64,000 nt of DNA, from assembly GCA_037349105.1 (NCBI GenBank), contig JAYJMM010000100.1:2257001-2321000 (forward strand). The letters run 5' to 3'. Positions 34,001-49,000 of the stretch are shown one piece after another. Each line of letters opens with the position of its first letter. Position 1 is the stretch's first letter. The notes below the pieces were generated by a model. That model saw nothing but the letters and a program-made list of their open reading frames with translations. It was not told where the DNA came from and did not search any database. This stretch comes from Limnomonas spitsbergensis (Eukaryota > Chlorophyta > Chlorophyceae > Chlamydomonadales). A program made the position numbers and the translations under genes.

Positions 34001-37000
34001 CACACCTCCCCCCACCTCCCCCCCTCCCCCCCCACACACCCACATGGTATATCTTCCGAATGAGGTCGGCAACGGAGACATTGGAGCCAATGCCTGGTCC
34101 CTCTACACTGCCCCCACACCTCCCCCCATTCCCTCCCAACGTTTCGTCTGATTCTGAATGTGGTCTGTAATTGTGGCATCGTGGATGAAGCCTTATTACT
34201 CCGCCCCTCCCCCCCCTCCCCCCCTGCTGTCCTCCCCCCCCTCCTCTCTCCTCTCCCTCCCCCCCACCCCTCCCCCCCCGCTGTCCTACCCCACCTCCAC
34301 CCACCGTTTCATTTGATTCTGAATGTGGTCTGCAATGGTTGCGTCAGTTCCAATGCCGTGCTCCTCCATCTTGGACAGAAGGTCACGCTCAGTGAGTCGT
34401 GGGGGAGGCTGAGTGGCACCCTGAGGGCAGGGAGAAGGCCAGATAGCCTGAGTATCATACAGTGTCATGCAGTACCATGCGGTGCCATGCAGTACCATGC
34501 GGTGCCATGCAGTACCATATAGTGCCATGCAGTACCATACAGTGCCATGCAGTACCATACAGTGCCATGCAGTACCATGCGGTGCCATGCAGTACCAAAG
34601 ATTGTCATGCAGTACCATGCGGTGCCATACAGTGCCATGCAGTGTCATGCAGTACCATACAGTGCCATGCAGTACCATACAGTGTCATGCAGTACCATAC
34701 AGTGCCATGCGGTGCCATGCAGTACCATACAGTGCCATGCAGTACCATACGGTGCCATGCAAACCATTCAGTTCCATGCAGTATCAGGCGGTGCCATGCA
34801 GTACCATGCAGTGCCATGCAGTACCATACGGTGCCATGCAAACCATTCAGTTCCATGCAGTACCATGCAGTACCAGGTGGTACAATGTATATCCCTGCAC
34901 GACCATACCAATGTATGCAGTGCCATGCGGTGCCATGCACATCCATTCTGTACCATGCAGACCGTGGACACCCATGCGGTGCAATAGGTGCCAAGCACAT
35001 CCATACAGGACCATGCAAATCCATGCGGCACCATGCACATCCATCCAGTTCCATGCCGTACCATACGGTAGTACGGTACCATGCACATCCATGCAGTTCC
35101 ATGCAATACCATGCACATCCATACCGTGCAATTGGCACCATGCACATCTATGCAGTTCCATGCAATACCATGCACATCCATACCGTGCAATTGGCACCAT
35201 GCACATCTATGCAGTTCCATGCAATACCATGCACATCCATACCGTGCAATTGGCACCATGCACATCCATGCAGTTCCATGCAATACCATGCACATCCATA
35301 CCGTGCAATTGGCACCATGCACATCTATGCAGTTCCATGCAATACCATGCACATCCATACCGTGCAATTGGCACCATGCACATCTATGCAGTTCCATGCA
35401 ATACCATGCACATCCATACCGTGCAATTGGCACCATGCACATCCATGCAGTTCCATGCAATACCATGCACATCCATACCGTGCAATTGGCACCATGCACA
35501 TCCATGCAGTTCCATGCAATACCATGCACATCCATACCGTGCAATTGGCACCATGCACATCTATGCAGTTCCATGCAATACCATGCACATCCATACCGTG
35601 CAATTGGCACCATGCACATCCATGCAGTTCCATGCAATACCATGCACATCCATACCGTGCAATTGGCACCATGCACATCTATGCAGTTCCATGCAATACC
35701 ATGCACATCCATACCGTGCAATTGGCACCATGCACATCCATGCAGTTCCATGCAATACCATGCACATCCATACCGTGCAATTGGCACCATGCACATCTAT
35801 GCAGTTCCATGCAATACCATGCACATCCATACCGTGCAATTGGCACCATGCACATCTATGCAGTTCCATGCAATACCATGCACATCCATACCGTGCAATT
35901 GGCACCATGCACATCTATGCAGTTCCATGCAATACCATGCACATCCATACCGTGCAATTGGCACCATGCACATCTATGCAGTTCCATGCAATACCATGCA
36001 CATCCATACCGTGCAATTGGCACCATGCACATCTATGCAGTTCCATGCAATACCATGCACATCCATACCGTGCAATTGGCACCATGCACATCTATGCAGT
36101 TCCATGCAATACCATGCACATCCATACCGTGCAATTGGCACCATGCACATCCATGCAGTTCCATGCAATACCATGCACATCCATACCGTGCAATTGGCAC
36201 CATGCACATCTATGCAGTTCCATGCAATACCATGCACATCCATACCGTGCAATTGGCACCATGCACATCTATGCAGTTCCATGCAATACCATGCACATCC
36301 ATACCGTGCAATTGGCACCATGCACATCCATGCAGTTCCATGCAATACCATGCACATCCATACCGTGCAATTGGCACCATGCACATCCATGCAGTTCCAT
36401 GCAATACCATGCACATCCATACCGTGCAATTGGCACCATGCACATCTATGCAGTTCCATGCAATACCATGCACATCCATACCGTGCAATTGGCACCATGC
36501 ACATCCATGCAGTTCCATGCAATACCATGCACATCCATACCGTGCAATTGGCACCATGCACATCCATGCAGTTCCATGCAATACCATGCACATCCATACC
36601 GTGCAATTGGCACCATGCACATCCATGCAGTTCCATGCAATACCATGCACATCCATACCGTGCAATTGGCACCATGCACATCCATGCAGTTCCATGCAAT
36701 ACCATGCACATCCATACCGTGCAATTGGCACCATGCACATCCATGCAGTTCCATGCAATACCATGCACATCCATACCGTGCAATTGGCACCATGCACATC
36801 TATGCAGTTCCATGCAATACCATGCACATCCATACCGTGCAATTGGCACCATGCACATCTATGCAGTTCCATGCAATACCATGCACATCCATACCGTGCA
36901 ATTGGCACCATGCACATCCATGCAGTTCCATGCAATACCATGCACATCCATACCGTGCAATTGGCACCATGCACATCCATGCAGTTCCATGCAATACCAT

Positions 37001-40000
37001 GCACATCCATACCGTGCAATTGGCACCATGCACATCCATGCAGTTCCATGCAATACCATGCACATCCATACCGTGCAATTGGCACCATGCACATCCATGC
37101 AGTTCCATGCAATACCATGCACATCCATACCGTGCAATTGGCACCATGCACATCCATGCAGTTCCATGCAATACCATGCACATCCATACCGTGCAATTGG
37201 CACCATGCACATCCATGCAGTTCCATGCAATACCATGCACATCCATACCGTGCAATTGGCACCATGCACATCCATGCAGTTCCATGCAATACCATGCACA
37301 TCCATACCGTGCAATTGGCACCATGCACATCCATGCAGTTCCATGCAATACCATGCACATCCATACCGTGCAATTGGCACCATGCACATCCATGCAGTTC
37401 CATGCAATACCATGCACATCCATACCGTGCAATTGGCACCATGCACATCTATGCAGTTCCATGCAATACCATGCACATCCATACCGTGCAATTGGCACCA
37501 TGCACATCCATGCAGTTCCATGCAATACCATGCACATCCATACCGTGCAATTGGCACCATGCACATCCATGCAGTTCCATGCAATACCATGCACATCCAT
37601 ACCGTGCAATTGGCACCATGCACATCCATGCAGTTCCATGCAATACCATGCACATCCATACCGTGCAATTGGCACCATGCACATCTATGCAGTTCCATGC
37701 AATACCATGCACATCCATACCGTGCAATTGGCACCATGCACATCTATGCAGTTCCATGCAATACCATGCACATCCATACCGTGCAATTGGCACCATGCAC
37801 ATCTATGCAGTTCCATGCAATACCATGCACATCCATACCGTGCAATTGGCACCATGCACATCCATGCAGTTCCATGCAATACCATGCACATCCATACCGT
37901 GCAATTGGCACCATGCACATCCATGCAGTTCCATGCAATACCATGCACATCCATACCGTGCAATTGGCACCATGCACATCTATGCAGTTCCATGCAATAC
38001 CATGCACATCCATACCGTGCAATTGGCACCATGCACATCTATGCAGTTCCATGCAATACCATGCACATCCATACCGTGCAATTGGCACCATGCACATCTA
38101 TGCAGTTCCATGCAATACCATGCACATCCATACCGTGCAATTGGCACCATGCACATCCATGCAGTTCCATGCAATACCATGCACATCCATACCGTGCAAT
38201 TGGCACCATGCACATCCATGCAGTTCCATGCAATACCATGCACATCCATACCGTGCAATTGGCACCATGCACATCTATGCAGTTCCATGCAATACCATGC
38301 ACATCCATACCGTGCAATTGGCACCATGCACATCTATGCAGTTCCATGCAATACCATGCACATCCATACCGTGCAATTGGCACCATGCACATCTATGCAG
38401 TTCCATGCAATACCATGCACATCCATACCGTGCAATTGGCACCATGCACATCCATGCAGTTCCATGCAATACCATGCACATCCATACCGTGCAATTGGCA
38501 CCATGCACATCTATGCAGTTCCATGCAATACCATGCACATCCATACCGTGCAATTGGCACCATGCACATCCATGCAGTTCCATGCAATACCATGCACATC
38601 CATACCGTGCAATTGGCACCATGCACATCCATGCAGTTCCATGCAATACCATGCACATCCATACCGTGCAATTGGCACCATGCACATCTATGCAGTTCCA
38701 TGCAATACCATGCACATCCATACCGTGCAATTGGCACCATGCACATCCATGCAGTTCCATGCAATACCATGCACATCCATACCGTGCAATTGGCACCATG
38801 CACATCTATGCAGTTCCATGCAATACCATGCACATCCATACCGTGCAATTGGCACCATGCACATCTATGCAGTTCCATGCAATACCATGCACATCCATAC
38901 CGTGCAATTGGCACCATGCACATCCATGCAGTTCCATGCAATACCATGCACATCCATACCGTGCAATTGGCACCATGCACATCCATGCAGTTCCATGCAA
39001 TACCATGCACATCCATACCGTGCAATTGGCACCATGCACATCTATGCAGTTCCATGCAATACCATGCACATCCATACCGTGCAATTGGCACCATGCACAT
39101 CCATGCAGTTCCATGCAATACCATGCACATCCATACCGTGCAATTGGCACCATGCACATCCATGCAGTTCCATGCAATACCATGCACATCCATACCGTGC
39201 AATTGGCACCATGCACATCTATGCAGTTCCATGCAATACCATGCACATCCATACCGTGCAATTGGCACCATGCACATCCATTGCAGTTCCATGCAATACC
39301 ATGCACATCCATACCGTGCAATTGGCACCATGCACATCTATGCAGTTCCATGCAATACCATGCACATCCATACCGTGCAATTGGCACCATGCACATCTAT
39401 GCAGTTCCATGCAATACCATGCACATCCATACCGTGCAATTGGCACCATGCACATCCATGCAGTTCCATGCAATACCATGCACATCCATACCGTGCAATT
39501 GGCACCAATGCACATCCATGCAGTTCCATGCAATACCATGCACATCCATACCGTGCAATTGGCACCATGCACATCTATGCAGTTCCATGCAATACCATGC
39601 ACATCCATACCGTGCAATTGGCACCATGCACATCCATGCAGTTCCATGCAATACCATGCACATCCATACCGTGCAATTGGCACCATGCACATCCATGCAG
39701 TTCCATGCAATACCATGCACATCCATACCGTGCAATTGGCACCATGCACATCTATGCAGTTCCATGCAATACCATGCACATCCATACCGTGCAATTGGCA
39801 CCATGCACATCTATGCAGTTCCATGCAATACCATGCACATCCATACCGTGCAATTGGCACCATGCACATCCATGCAGTTCCATGCAACACCATGCACATC
39901 CATACCGTGCAATTGGCACCATGCACATCCATGCAGTTCCATGCAATACCATGCACATCCATACCGTGCAATTGGCACCATGCACATCTATGCAGTTCCA

Positions 40001-43000
40001 TGCAATACCATGCACATGGATGTTATGCCTCATGGTGCCCCACCCTGCCCCCTTCTCCCCACCCTCCACTGACCCCCCTCCCTCCCCACCGGTTTCAGGC
40101 TTAGGTCCGCTGGCATGAACGTCTGGCCCTGCTGGAAGACTGGCAGCTCCTGGCCTCCCCAATTGGAGTAAGGGTACACATCCAGCCAGTTACGCTCCAT
40201 CACCATCAGGCCCACAGCACGGAAGTGCTCGCCTGACAGGAGGCAGAACAAGGAGGCAGGGTATCAGCAGGAGGCTGGGGAGCAAGGAGGTGGACTGTGG
40301 GAGGAGCAGGAGCAGGTGGAGGTGGAGGAAGTGGTGTTTGCGTGACAAGAAGCATGACAAGAGGGCATGAGCATCAGCAGGGGTGGAGGTGGGGGGCAAA
40401 GAGGAGGACTGTGGCAGGAGGGTGAGGAGGAGGGGGAGGAAGTGGTGTTCGTGTGGCAGGAGGCGGGACAAGAGGGCATGAGCATCAGCAGGGCTGGGGG
40501 TAGGGGGGCAAAGAGGAGGACTGTGGGAGGAGGGGGAGGAGAGGGAGGAGGAAGTGTTCGCATGAAAGGAGGCGGGACAAGAGGGAATGAGCATCAGGAG
40601 GAGGGGGGGGCAACGAGGAGGACTGTGGCAGGAGGGTGAGGAGGAGGGGGAGTTAGTGTTGTTCGCATGAAAGGAGGCGGGACAAGAGGGCATGAGCATC
40701 AGGAGGGGGGGGGGGCAAGAGGAGGACTGTGGGAGGAGGGGGTGGAGGAGGGAGCTGGAGACAGAGCTGGAGACGGAGCTGGAGCTGGGGCAGAGGCATG
40801 AGCGGAACCAGGGAGCTGGAGCTGGAGCCGGAGCTGGAGCCAGAGAAGGAGCAGAAGTGCGATCAGAAGTGTGAGCAGAAGCTGCGGCGCCTGCAGAGCC
40901 AGGAGGGCTTATCCACACTTAGCTACCACAGCTGACAGATTCCCTAGACCTGTATAGATATCTTAAGCCTGTATGGTTCCTCTAGGGTTCACCCGTCTCT
41001 GATCCTCCTGTGCCCCGTCTCACCTGCATCGCCTGTCGTAACTCGAGAGTTTTGACACATTCCTACACCTGCATATATCTGCAGCTGGTTCCTCTAGGGC
41101 AAGCCAGCCTCTGCCTCTCCTGTGTCCCGTCTCACCTGCATCGCCTGTCGTGACTCGAGTTTTGACACATTCCCTACACCATGACACCCGTGCTATTCAT
41201 GTTTTATCTAGAGTTTATCTAGACAGGGCTTAAGTGCCCTGTACCCCCCCTGTCCCAGTCTCACCTGCAACCCCTCGTGTCATCATGGTTTTCCTCAACC
41301 TTCACATTCATGGACTTCATGATCTTCTTTAGGGTTCACGTGTTCCTGATCCCCTGTGCCCCTGTCTCACCCACTGGTCTCACCTGCAACGCGTGCAGTG
41401 ACTCATGTCTTTACGGATTACCTAAACCTTGGCATTTACCGTATTTTTGTTTCTATCGGGTCAAAATAAAAACAAAAAGGGCTTACATATGCCCTGGCCC
41501 CCTACCATGCCCCAGCCTCACCTGCAACATCAGCCGTGACCGCGGTCTCGTAGCCGACAGCGTCCAGCGAGCAGCAGGCCAGGAAGCTCCGCACCACAAA
41601 CTCGTGCAGGCGCTTCTTTTCTGGGACCCAGTCATTTTCACCTGGCAGCACACAAACAACGAGTTTTTGTGTGTGTGTGTGTGTGTTCCTTTCAATAGCT
41701 CGTCACCACAAACTCACGCAGGCACTTCTTTTCCCGTATCCAGTCATTTTCACCTGGCAGTCATTTGGGGGGGGGGGGGGCAGAAAAGAGAAACAAGTGT
41801 TGTGTGTGTGTTCCTTTCAATAGCAAGTCCACCACAAACTTGTGCAGGCGCTTCTTTTCTGGGACCCAGTCAAATTCGCCTGGCAGCACACAAACAAGGG
41901 TTGGGGGGACAACACGAGTTTTGTGTGTTCCCATTTTCCCTTTCAATTTCAAATCGACCAGAAACTCGTGCAGACGCTTCTTCTCTGGGATCCTGTCATG
42001 TTCGCCTGGCAGCATACACACGGCGAAGGCGGAGGGGAGACAAAGAGTTGTCCATGTTCTTTTATTTTTCTCTTTTGTTATGGCTTGAGCCATGCAAAGC
42101 TGAAATCAAAGCACCAACCACTACAACACATCCCCCCTGCTCCCTAACGCTTCCCAGTCCCTTCCCCCCCTTCCCCACTGCTCTCCCCCTCCCTTTCATT
42201 CCACCCCGATGCCCCCCCCCCCCTCCCCCCCCCCATCTTCCCCACTCCCTGCCCTCCCTTGGCCCAGCATGCCTTACCTGCCGAGTATTTGGTCGGATGT
42301 ATGGGCGGGTGCGCCTTATCATCATGCCCCCCGCTTCGCGGGACCCGCCACATGGGCCCGTTGTTAGCCAGCAACTGCGCATGGCGGCCCCACCGCGCAT
42401 CGTTCACCTGATCTCCCACGATGGACTACAGCGGGAAACAGAAGAAGCAACCATATCAGATTGTAATATTGTATCAGATTGTATCAGATTGTATCAGATT
42501 GTATCAGATTGTATCAGATCAGATCAGTTCAGATCAGATCAGATCAAAGGCCCGGTACAAGCCTGCGGCTGTGCATCGCGGCATCGTTTACCTAAACCCC
42601 CACCATGGACTGCAGAAGATAGCGGGGAAGGGAATCAAATCAGATAAGATCAGATCATGTATGATCAGGGGCCCGATCCCAGCCAGCAGCTGCACGTGAC
42701 ATATGCCAGCAGCTGCACGCGACATATGCCAGCATACAGCAGAGTCAATGTACATCATCATCAATGTACATCAAAGGTGCGGTTCCTGTTCGTGACGAAA
42801 ATAACATAGTTGTACATGAACAGTTTCGGGTTGAGAAAAATAAATCCAGGTCCATATCCGGTGTGATCAAGTCTGTCTCCGTGCATGGGTAATCGATAAA
42901 GCCATCCTGGTACAGCTCCTCGGCCAGCTTCATAAGAAATACCAAAACAATACGACACACAGGTCATTTAGTCATGCCCAGAACTGTACCTGTAGGTCCA

Positions 43001-46000
43001 TATCCGGTGTGAATAAGTCTGTCTCCGTGCGTGGGTAGCTGATAAAGCCAGCCTGGTACAGTTCCTCAGCCAGCTTCATAATGCGATCTCCTGGGAGGAT
43101 GAGGGAGGATGAGGGAGGAAGGGGGTATGAGGGGGAGGAAGAGGGGGGGTATGAAAGAGGGGAGAGAGGGGGACGAATGAGGGGGGAGAGGAAGGTAGAA
43201 GGGGAAGGGGGAGGGGAAGTAAGGAAGATGGGGGGAGGGGGGGGCACTACCCAACATTCAGACACACCCACCTGCCCACCTGTGCACATTTATCCCTTTT
43301 GCTTCCCCGCACCCACGCTCCTCCCCTTTCCTGCGTCCCCTGCTCCCCCACTCCCCTGCCCTCTTACTTCCCATGCCTCCTGCCCCCTCCCCCTCTCCCC
43401 TGCCCTCTTACTCCCCATGCCTCCCTCCCCCTCCCCCCCTCCCCTGCCCTCTTACTCCCCATGCCTTCCGCCCCCTTCCCCCCTCCCCTGCCCTCTTACT
43501 CCCCATGCCACCCGCCCCCTCCCCCCCTCCCCTGCCCTCTTGCTTCCCGCTATCCCACCCACTCCCCTAATTCCCAGCCCCGTCCCACACCCAGCAGTCG
43601 CAGGCACTGCATGCCCCTCTCATGCATCACCATGCAGTCCTAGCACCCACTCAGCGGCCAGTCAGGCGCCACTCAGCGCGACACTCCCATGCTGTTTGCC
43701 CTTGCCTCCAACTCCTGCCGACTCCCCTGCCCCAAACCTTCCCCACCCTCCCGCCCACTCCCCTTATCCCCAGCCCCGCATACTTCCGGTAGTCGCAAGT
43801 ACTGCGTGCCCCTCTTCTACATTTTATGACTTTTGCTTCAGCTTCTGTCTTTTGACTTCGGCTTCTGGCTTCGGCGTTTGCCTTCGGCTTCCCGTGTTCT
43901 TTGTCGCTCCTTGTTGGTTCTGCTTTCTGGTCTCTTTGTGTCTGTGATCTGGGTGTTGTGTCCTTCTTTGTCGGTTGGTGGTGCCCGTGAAGTTTTTTGT
44001 CCGTGTTTTGTCTGTTATTTTTGCCCGTGTTTTGCCCGTGTTTTGTCTGTTATTTTTGTTGCTGGTGGTTTGGTTAGTTCACTGGTGTTTGTCTCGATTT
44101 TCGTTTTCTGGTCTCCTCCCGGTTCGCTCTGCCTGGCCCTTTCGCAAAAGGCTGTGGGTGGTTGCGTCAACTTTGTAACAACAATATCGTCACCGCTCCC
44201 TGCCCACTTTCCCACTCCCCTCATCCCCAGCCCTGCACCTACCCGGCAGTCGCAGGTACTGTGTGCCCCTCTTCTGCATCTCCAACGTGCTCAGCGGCGA
44301 CGGCGCCCATTTGGTTTTCCGGTTCCCCTCGACGGACAGAATGCGCGCCAGCGGGGACGCCTGACAGGCCTGCATTGGGTATCAGGGCGTTGGCCTAGGG
44401 TTCAGGGTTCAGGACTGAAAGATAATGTAGAGCGCCCTCTGCAAAACTGCAATTACTGGTCATAAATGGGTCTAGGGTATATGATCTGGGGATCAGGACC
44501 TGTATTTTCTTGTTCTGGTCTGCAGGGCTCGTCCAACACATCTCCTATCATGAAGCATAGAGACTTCATTTCAGTGTCCTGGGGGTTTTGAGAAAAGGTA
44601 TTTGGGGTAGGGTTGAGAGCTCAGGCTTTGAGGTGGGGTTGAGAGCTAATGCATTTGGGGTTATAGTTAAGAGCCAAGGCTTTGGGGTTGGGGTTAAGAG
44701 CCAAGGCTTTGGGGGGTGGGGATTCATGTTTGGTGTAAAAGGTTAAGATTAAGGGTCGGGCATCTCACCTCGAACAGCATTAAGGCCACCTCGTGATCAA
44801 ACAGGCGGCCGCGCACCCACGCGAAATCACAGCTACGACGCGGCGGCTGCTGCCCGGCCTGTTGCTGCTGCCCCTGCTGCGGCTGCGGCTTTTGATCCCT
44901 CGAGACGTCCGGGTCGTACTGCCCGGGCTCGTTCTGTTGCGGCTGCTCGCGGTACGACAGGTGGATGCTCCAGAACGGCTCTGAAACGTGAGACTGGACC
45001 TCCCTGTTAAAAAAAAATGGGAGGTGGGGAGATGGGGAGGTGGGGAGGGGGAGGTAACACACTTATTATGGCAGTCCACATGTTGTCTGAAATCCAGGCC
45101 GTCAGGGGTGACAACATGAACCTTTCAATCTCAAACCGAAGGGTGAAAAGGGTGGAACCAAAGGATGGAAAGGGTGGACCCAACAGGTAAAAATGGTGGA
45201 CCCAAAGGGTGGAAAGGGTAGACCCAACAGGTAAAAATGGTGGACCCAAAAGGTGGAAAGGGTGGACCCAAAAGGTACAAATGGTGGACCCAAAGGGTGG
45301 AAAGGGTGGACCCAACAGGTAAAAATGGTGGACCCAAAAGGTGCAAAGGGTGGACCCAAAAGGTGCAAATGGTGGACCCAAAGGGTGGAAAGGGTGGACC
45401 CAAAAGGTGAAAATGGTGGACCCAAAAGGTGCAAAGGGTGGACCCAAAGGGTGGAAAGGGTGGACCCAACAGGTACAAATGGTGGACCCAAAGGGTGGAA
45501 AGGGTGGACCCAACAGGTACAAATGGTGGACCCAAAGGGTGGAAAGGGTGGACCCAAAAGGTACAAATGGTGGACCCAAAGGGTGGAAAGGGTGGACCCA
45601 ACAGGTACAAATGGTGGACCCAAAAGGTGGAAAGGGTGGACCCAAAAGGTGAAAATGGTGGACCCAAAAGGTGCAAAAGATGGACCCAAAAGGTGAAATG
45701 GTGGACCCAAAAGGTACAAAGGGTGGACCCAACAGGTACAAATGGTGGACCCAAAGGGTGGAAAGGGTGGACCCAACAGGTACAAAGGGTGGACCCAAAG
45801 GGTGGAAAGGGTGGACCCAAAAGGTACAAAGGGTGGACCCAAAAGGTGGAAAGGGTGGACCCAACAGGTAAAAATGGTGGACCCAAAGGGTGGAAAGGGT
45901 GGACCCAACAGGTAAAAATGGTGGACCCAAAGGGTGGAAAGGGTGGACCCAAAAGGTACAAATGGTGGACCCAAAGGGTGGAAAGGGTGGACCCAAAAGG

Positions 46001-49000
46001 TGAAAATGGTGGACCCAAAGGGTGGAAAGGGTGGACCCAAAAGGTGAAAATGGTGGACCCAAAAGGTGCAAAGGGTGGACCCAAAGGGTGGAAAGGGTGG
46101 ACCCAACAGGTACAAATGGTGGACCCAAAGGGTGGAAAGGGTGGACCCAACAGGTACAAATGGTGGACCCAAAGGGTGGAAAGGGTGGACCCAACAGGTA
46201 CAAATGGTGGACCCAAAGGGTGGAAAGGGTGGACCCAACAGGTACAAATGGTGGACCCAAAAGGTGGAAAGGGTGGACCCAAAAGGTGAAAATGGTGGAC
46301 ACAAAAGGTGCAAAAGATGGACCCAAAAGGTGAAATGGTGGACCCAAAAGGTGCAAAGGGTAGACCCAAAAGGTACAAATGGTGGACCCAAAGGGTGGAA
46401 AGGGTGGACCCAACAGGTACAAATGGTGGACCCAAAGGGTGGAAAGGGTGGACCCAAAAGGTACAAAGGGTGGACCCAAAGGGTGGAAAGGGTGGACCCA
46501 ACAGGTACAAATGGTGGACCCAAAGGGTGCAAAGGGTGGACCCAACAGGTACAAATGGTGGACCCAAAGGGTGGAAAGGGTTGACCCAACAGGTGAAAAT
46601 GGTGGATTCAAAGGGTGGAAAGGGTGGACACAACAGGTACAAATGGTGGACCCAAAAGGTACAAATGGTGATCCCAAAAGGTGCAAATGGTGGACCCAAA
46701 GGGTGGAAAGGGTGGACCCAAAGGGTGCAAATGGTGGACCTAAAAGGTGCAAATGGTGGACCCAAAAGGTACAAATGGTGGACCCAAAGGGTGGAAAGGG
46801 TGGACCCAAAAGGTGCAAAGGGTGGACCCAAAAGGTACAAATGGTGGACCCAAAAGGTGCAAATGGTGGACCCAAAAGGTGAAAATGGTTGACCCAAAGG
46901 GTGGAAAGGGTGGACCCAAAGGGTGCAAAGGGTGGACCCAACAGGTACAAATGGTGGACCCAAAAGGTGCAAATGGTGGACCCAGCAGGTAAAAATGGTG
47001 GACCCAAAGGGTGGAAAGGTTGGACCCAAAAGGTACAAATGGTGGACCCAAAAGGTGCAAATGGTGGACCCGAAAGGTAAAAATGGTGGACCCAAAGGGT
47101 GGAAAGGGTGGACCCAACAGGTACAAATGGTGGACCCAAAAGGTGGAAAGGGTGGACCCAAAAGGTAAACATGGTGGACCCAAAGGGTGCAAAGGGTGGA
47201 CCCAACAGGTACAAATGGTGGACCCAAAGGGTGGAAAGGGTGGACCCAACAGGTACAAATGGTGGACCCAAAGGGTGGAAAGGGTGGACCCAAAAGGTAC
47301 AAATGGTGGACCCAAAAGGTGCAAATGGTGGACCCAAAAGGTGAAAATGGTGGACCCAAAGGGTGGAAAGGGTGGACCCAACAGGTACAAATGGTGGACC
47401 CAAAGGGTGGAAAGGGTGGACCCAACAGGTACAAATGGTGGACCCAACGGGTGGAAAGGGTGGACCCAACAGGTACAAATGGTGGACCCAAAGGGTGGAA
47501 AGGGTGGACCCAACAGGTACAAATGGTGGACCCAAAGGGTGGAAAGGGTGGACCCAACAGGTACAAATGGTGGACCCAAAAGGTGCAAAGGTTGGACCCA
47601 AAAGGTACAAATGGTGGACCCAAAGGGTGGAAAGGGTGGACCCAACAGGTACAAATGGTGGACCCAAAGGGTGGAAAGGGTGGACCCAACAGGTACAAAT
47701 GGTGGACCCAAAGGGTGGAAAGGGTGGACCCAACAGGTGAAAACATAAGCCCTTGGACCCTAATGATATTGCACGTACAATGGACCCATAATGAGTGGCC
47801 TGGCAGTTGGCCTGACATTGGAAACTGCCAGGCCTGGGAGGTTGAAAACCTCAACTCTATACCAACAGCATAACACGAATGCCAGCAGAATGCCCTTTGC
47901 AGGATGAGCCCCAGGGTGGGGAACCGACAAGAATCACAACCAGGGCTGAGGGGTGAAACCTGCAACCTTCAACCCTAAGCCCTAACCATAAACCCTGGAC
48001 ACTCAAACCCTAAACCCTAAGCCTTAAACTGACCCTGAAACCCAGCAATGCCGCACATACCACGCCCTTTGCTTGGCAATCCCCAGAGTGGGGAACTGAC
48101 AAGGACCAAAACCAGGGCTGAGGGGTGGAAACCTGCAACCCTCAATCCTAAGCCCTTGAAACGATAGCCTTTCAACACAACAAACACGCCACATACCACG
48201 CCCTCTTTCCACGATGAGACCCGGAGAGGGGAGCTGACAAGGACCACAATCAAGGCTTATGGACGGAAACACGTAACCCTCAACCCAAAGCCCTAAACCT
48301 AACAACAGCGCACACACCATGCCCTTTGCACGATGAGTACCCATGGGGAGCTGACAAGGACCAAAATCAAAACTTGTGGGTGGAAACCTGTAACCCTCAC
48401 AGCAAAGCTCTAAACCCAAATACACACACACCCCAACGACAACATTGCACGCACCATGCCCTCTGCACGATGAGTCCCAAAGTGGGGAATTGACACGGAC
48501 CGTAGCTCAGCAGCGGCAGGGTGTCAATACCGGATGCCTCCCAGTCGAATTTGCTCTGAGAAGCGGCCGGGGAAGGAAGTTACAGGAGGATACAAGGGTT
48601 GCACCTTATAAAGGGCAGCCGGCCCATAAGCGCAGGGGTGAAGGGGATTTACAGTTTGTGCAGGGGGGGGGGGGGGGGGGTAGTCCGTGTGTGTCCATGT
48701 GTGTATGTGTGGGGGGGGGCAGCTCAATGTGTGTGTGGGGGGTAAGGTTAGTCCGTGTGTGTGGGGGGGGGAGGGGGAAATTCGATGTGTGTGTGGGGGG
48801 GGGGGGGGGCAGCTCAATGTGTGTGTGGGGGGTAAGGTTAGTCCGTGTGTGTGGGGGGGGGAGGGGGAAATTCGATGTGTGTGGGGGGGGGGGGTAGTCC
48901 GTGTGTGTCCATGTGTGTGTGTGTGGGGGGGGGGGGGGGCAGCTCAATGTGTGTGTGGGGGGTAAGGTTAGTCCGTGTGTGTGGGGGGGGGAGGGGGAAA

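Noticed and set aside
35080..40017. Possible CRISPR array
   Set aside because: The units are contiguous 59-mers with no unique spacers, in a eukaryotic intron.
34462..40118. Three overlapping ORFs of 1,663-1,883 codons on the plus strand
   Set aside because: They are translations of the 20-bp and 59-bp arrays in all three frames, antisense to TOP3A and lying within its intron 13.
41690..42015. Exon 12 copies as alternative cassette exons
   Set aside because: Each has an acceptor but no donor and lacks the second half of the exon, so inclusion would break the frame or the fold.
45007..47965. ORFs of 944, 908 and 495 codons (Phe/Gly/Pro/Trp repeats)
   Set aside because: All frames of the 22-bp array are stop-free; the ORFs merge with true exon 8 sequence at one end only by accident.
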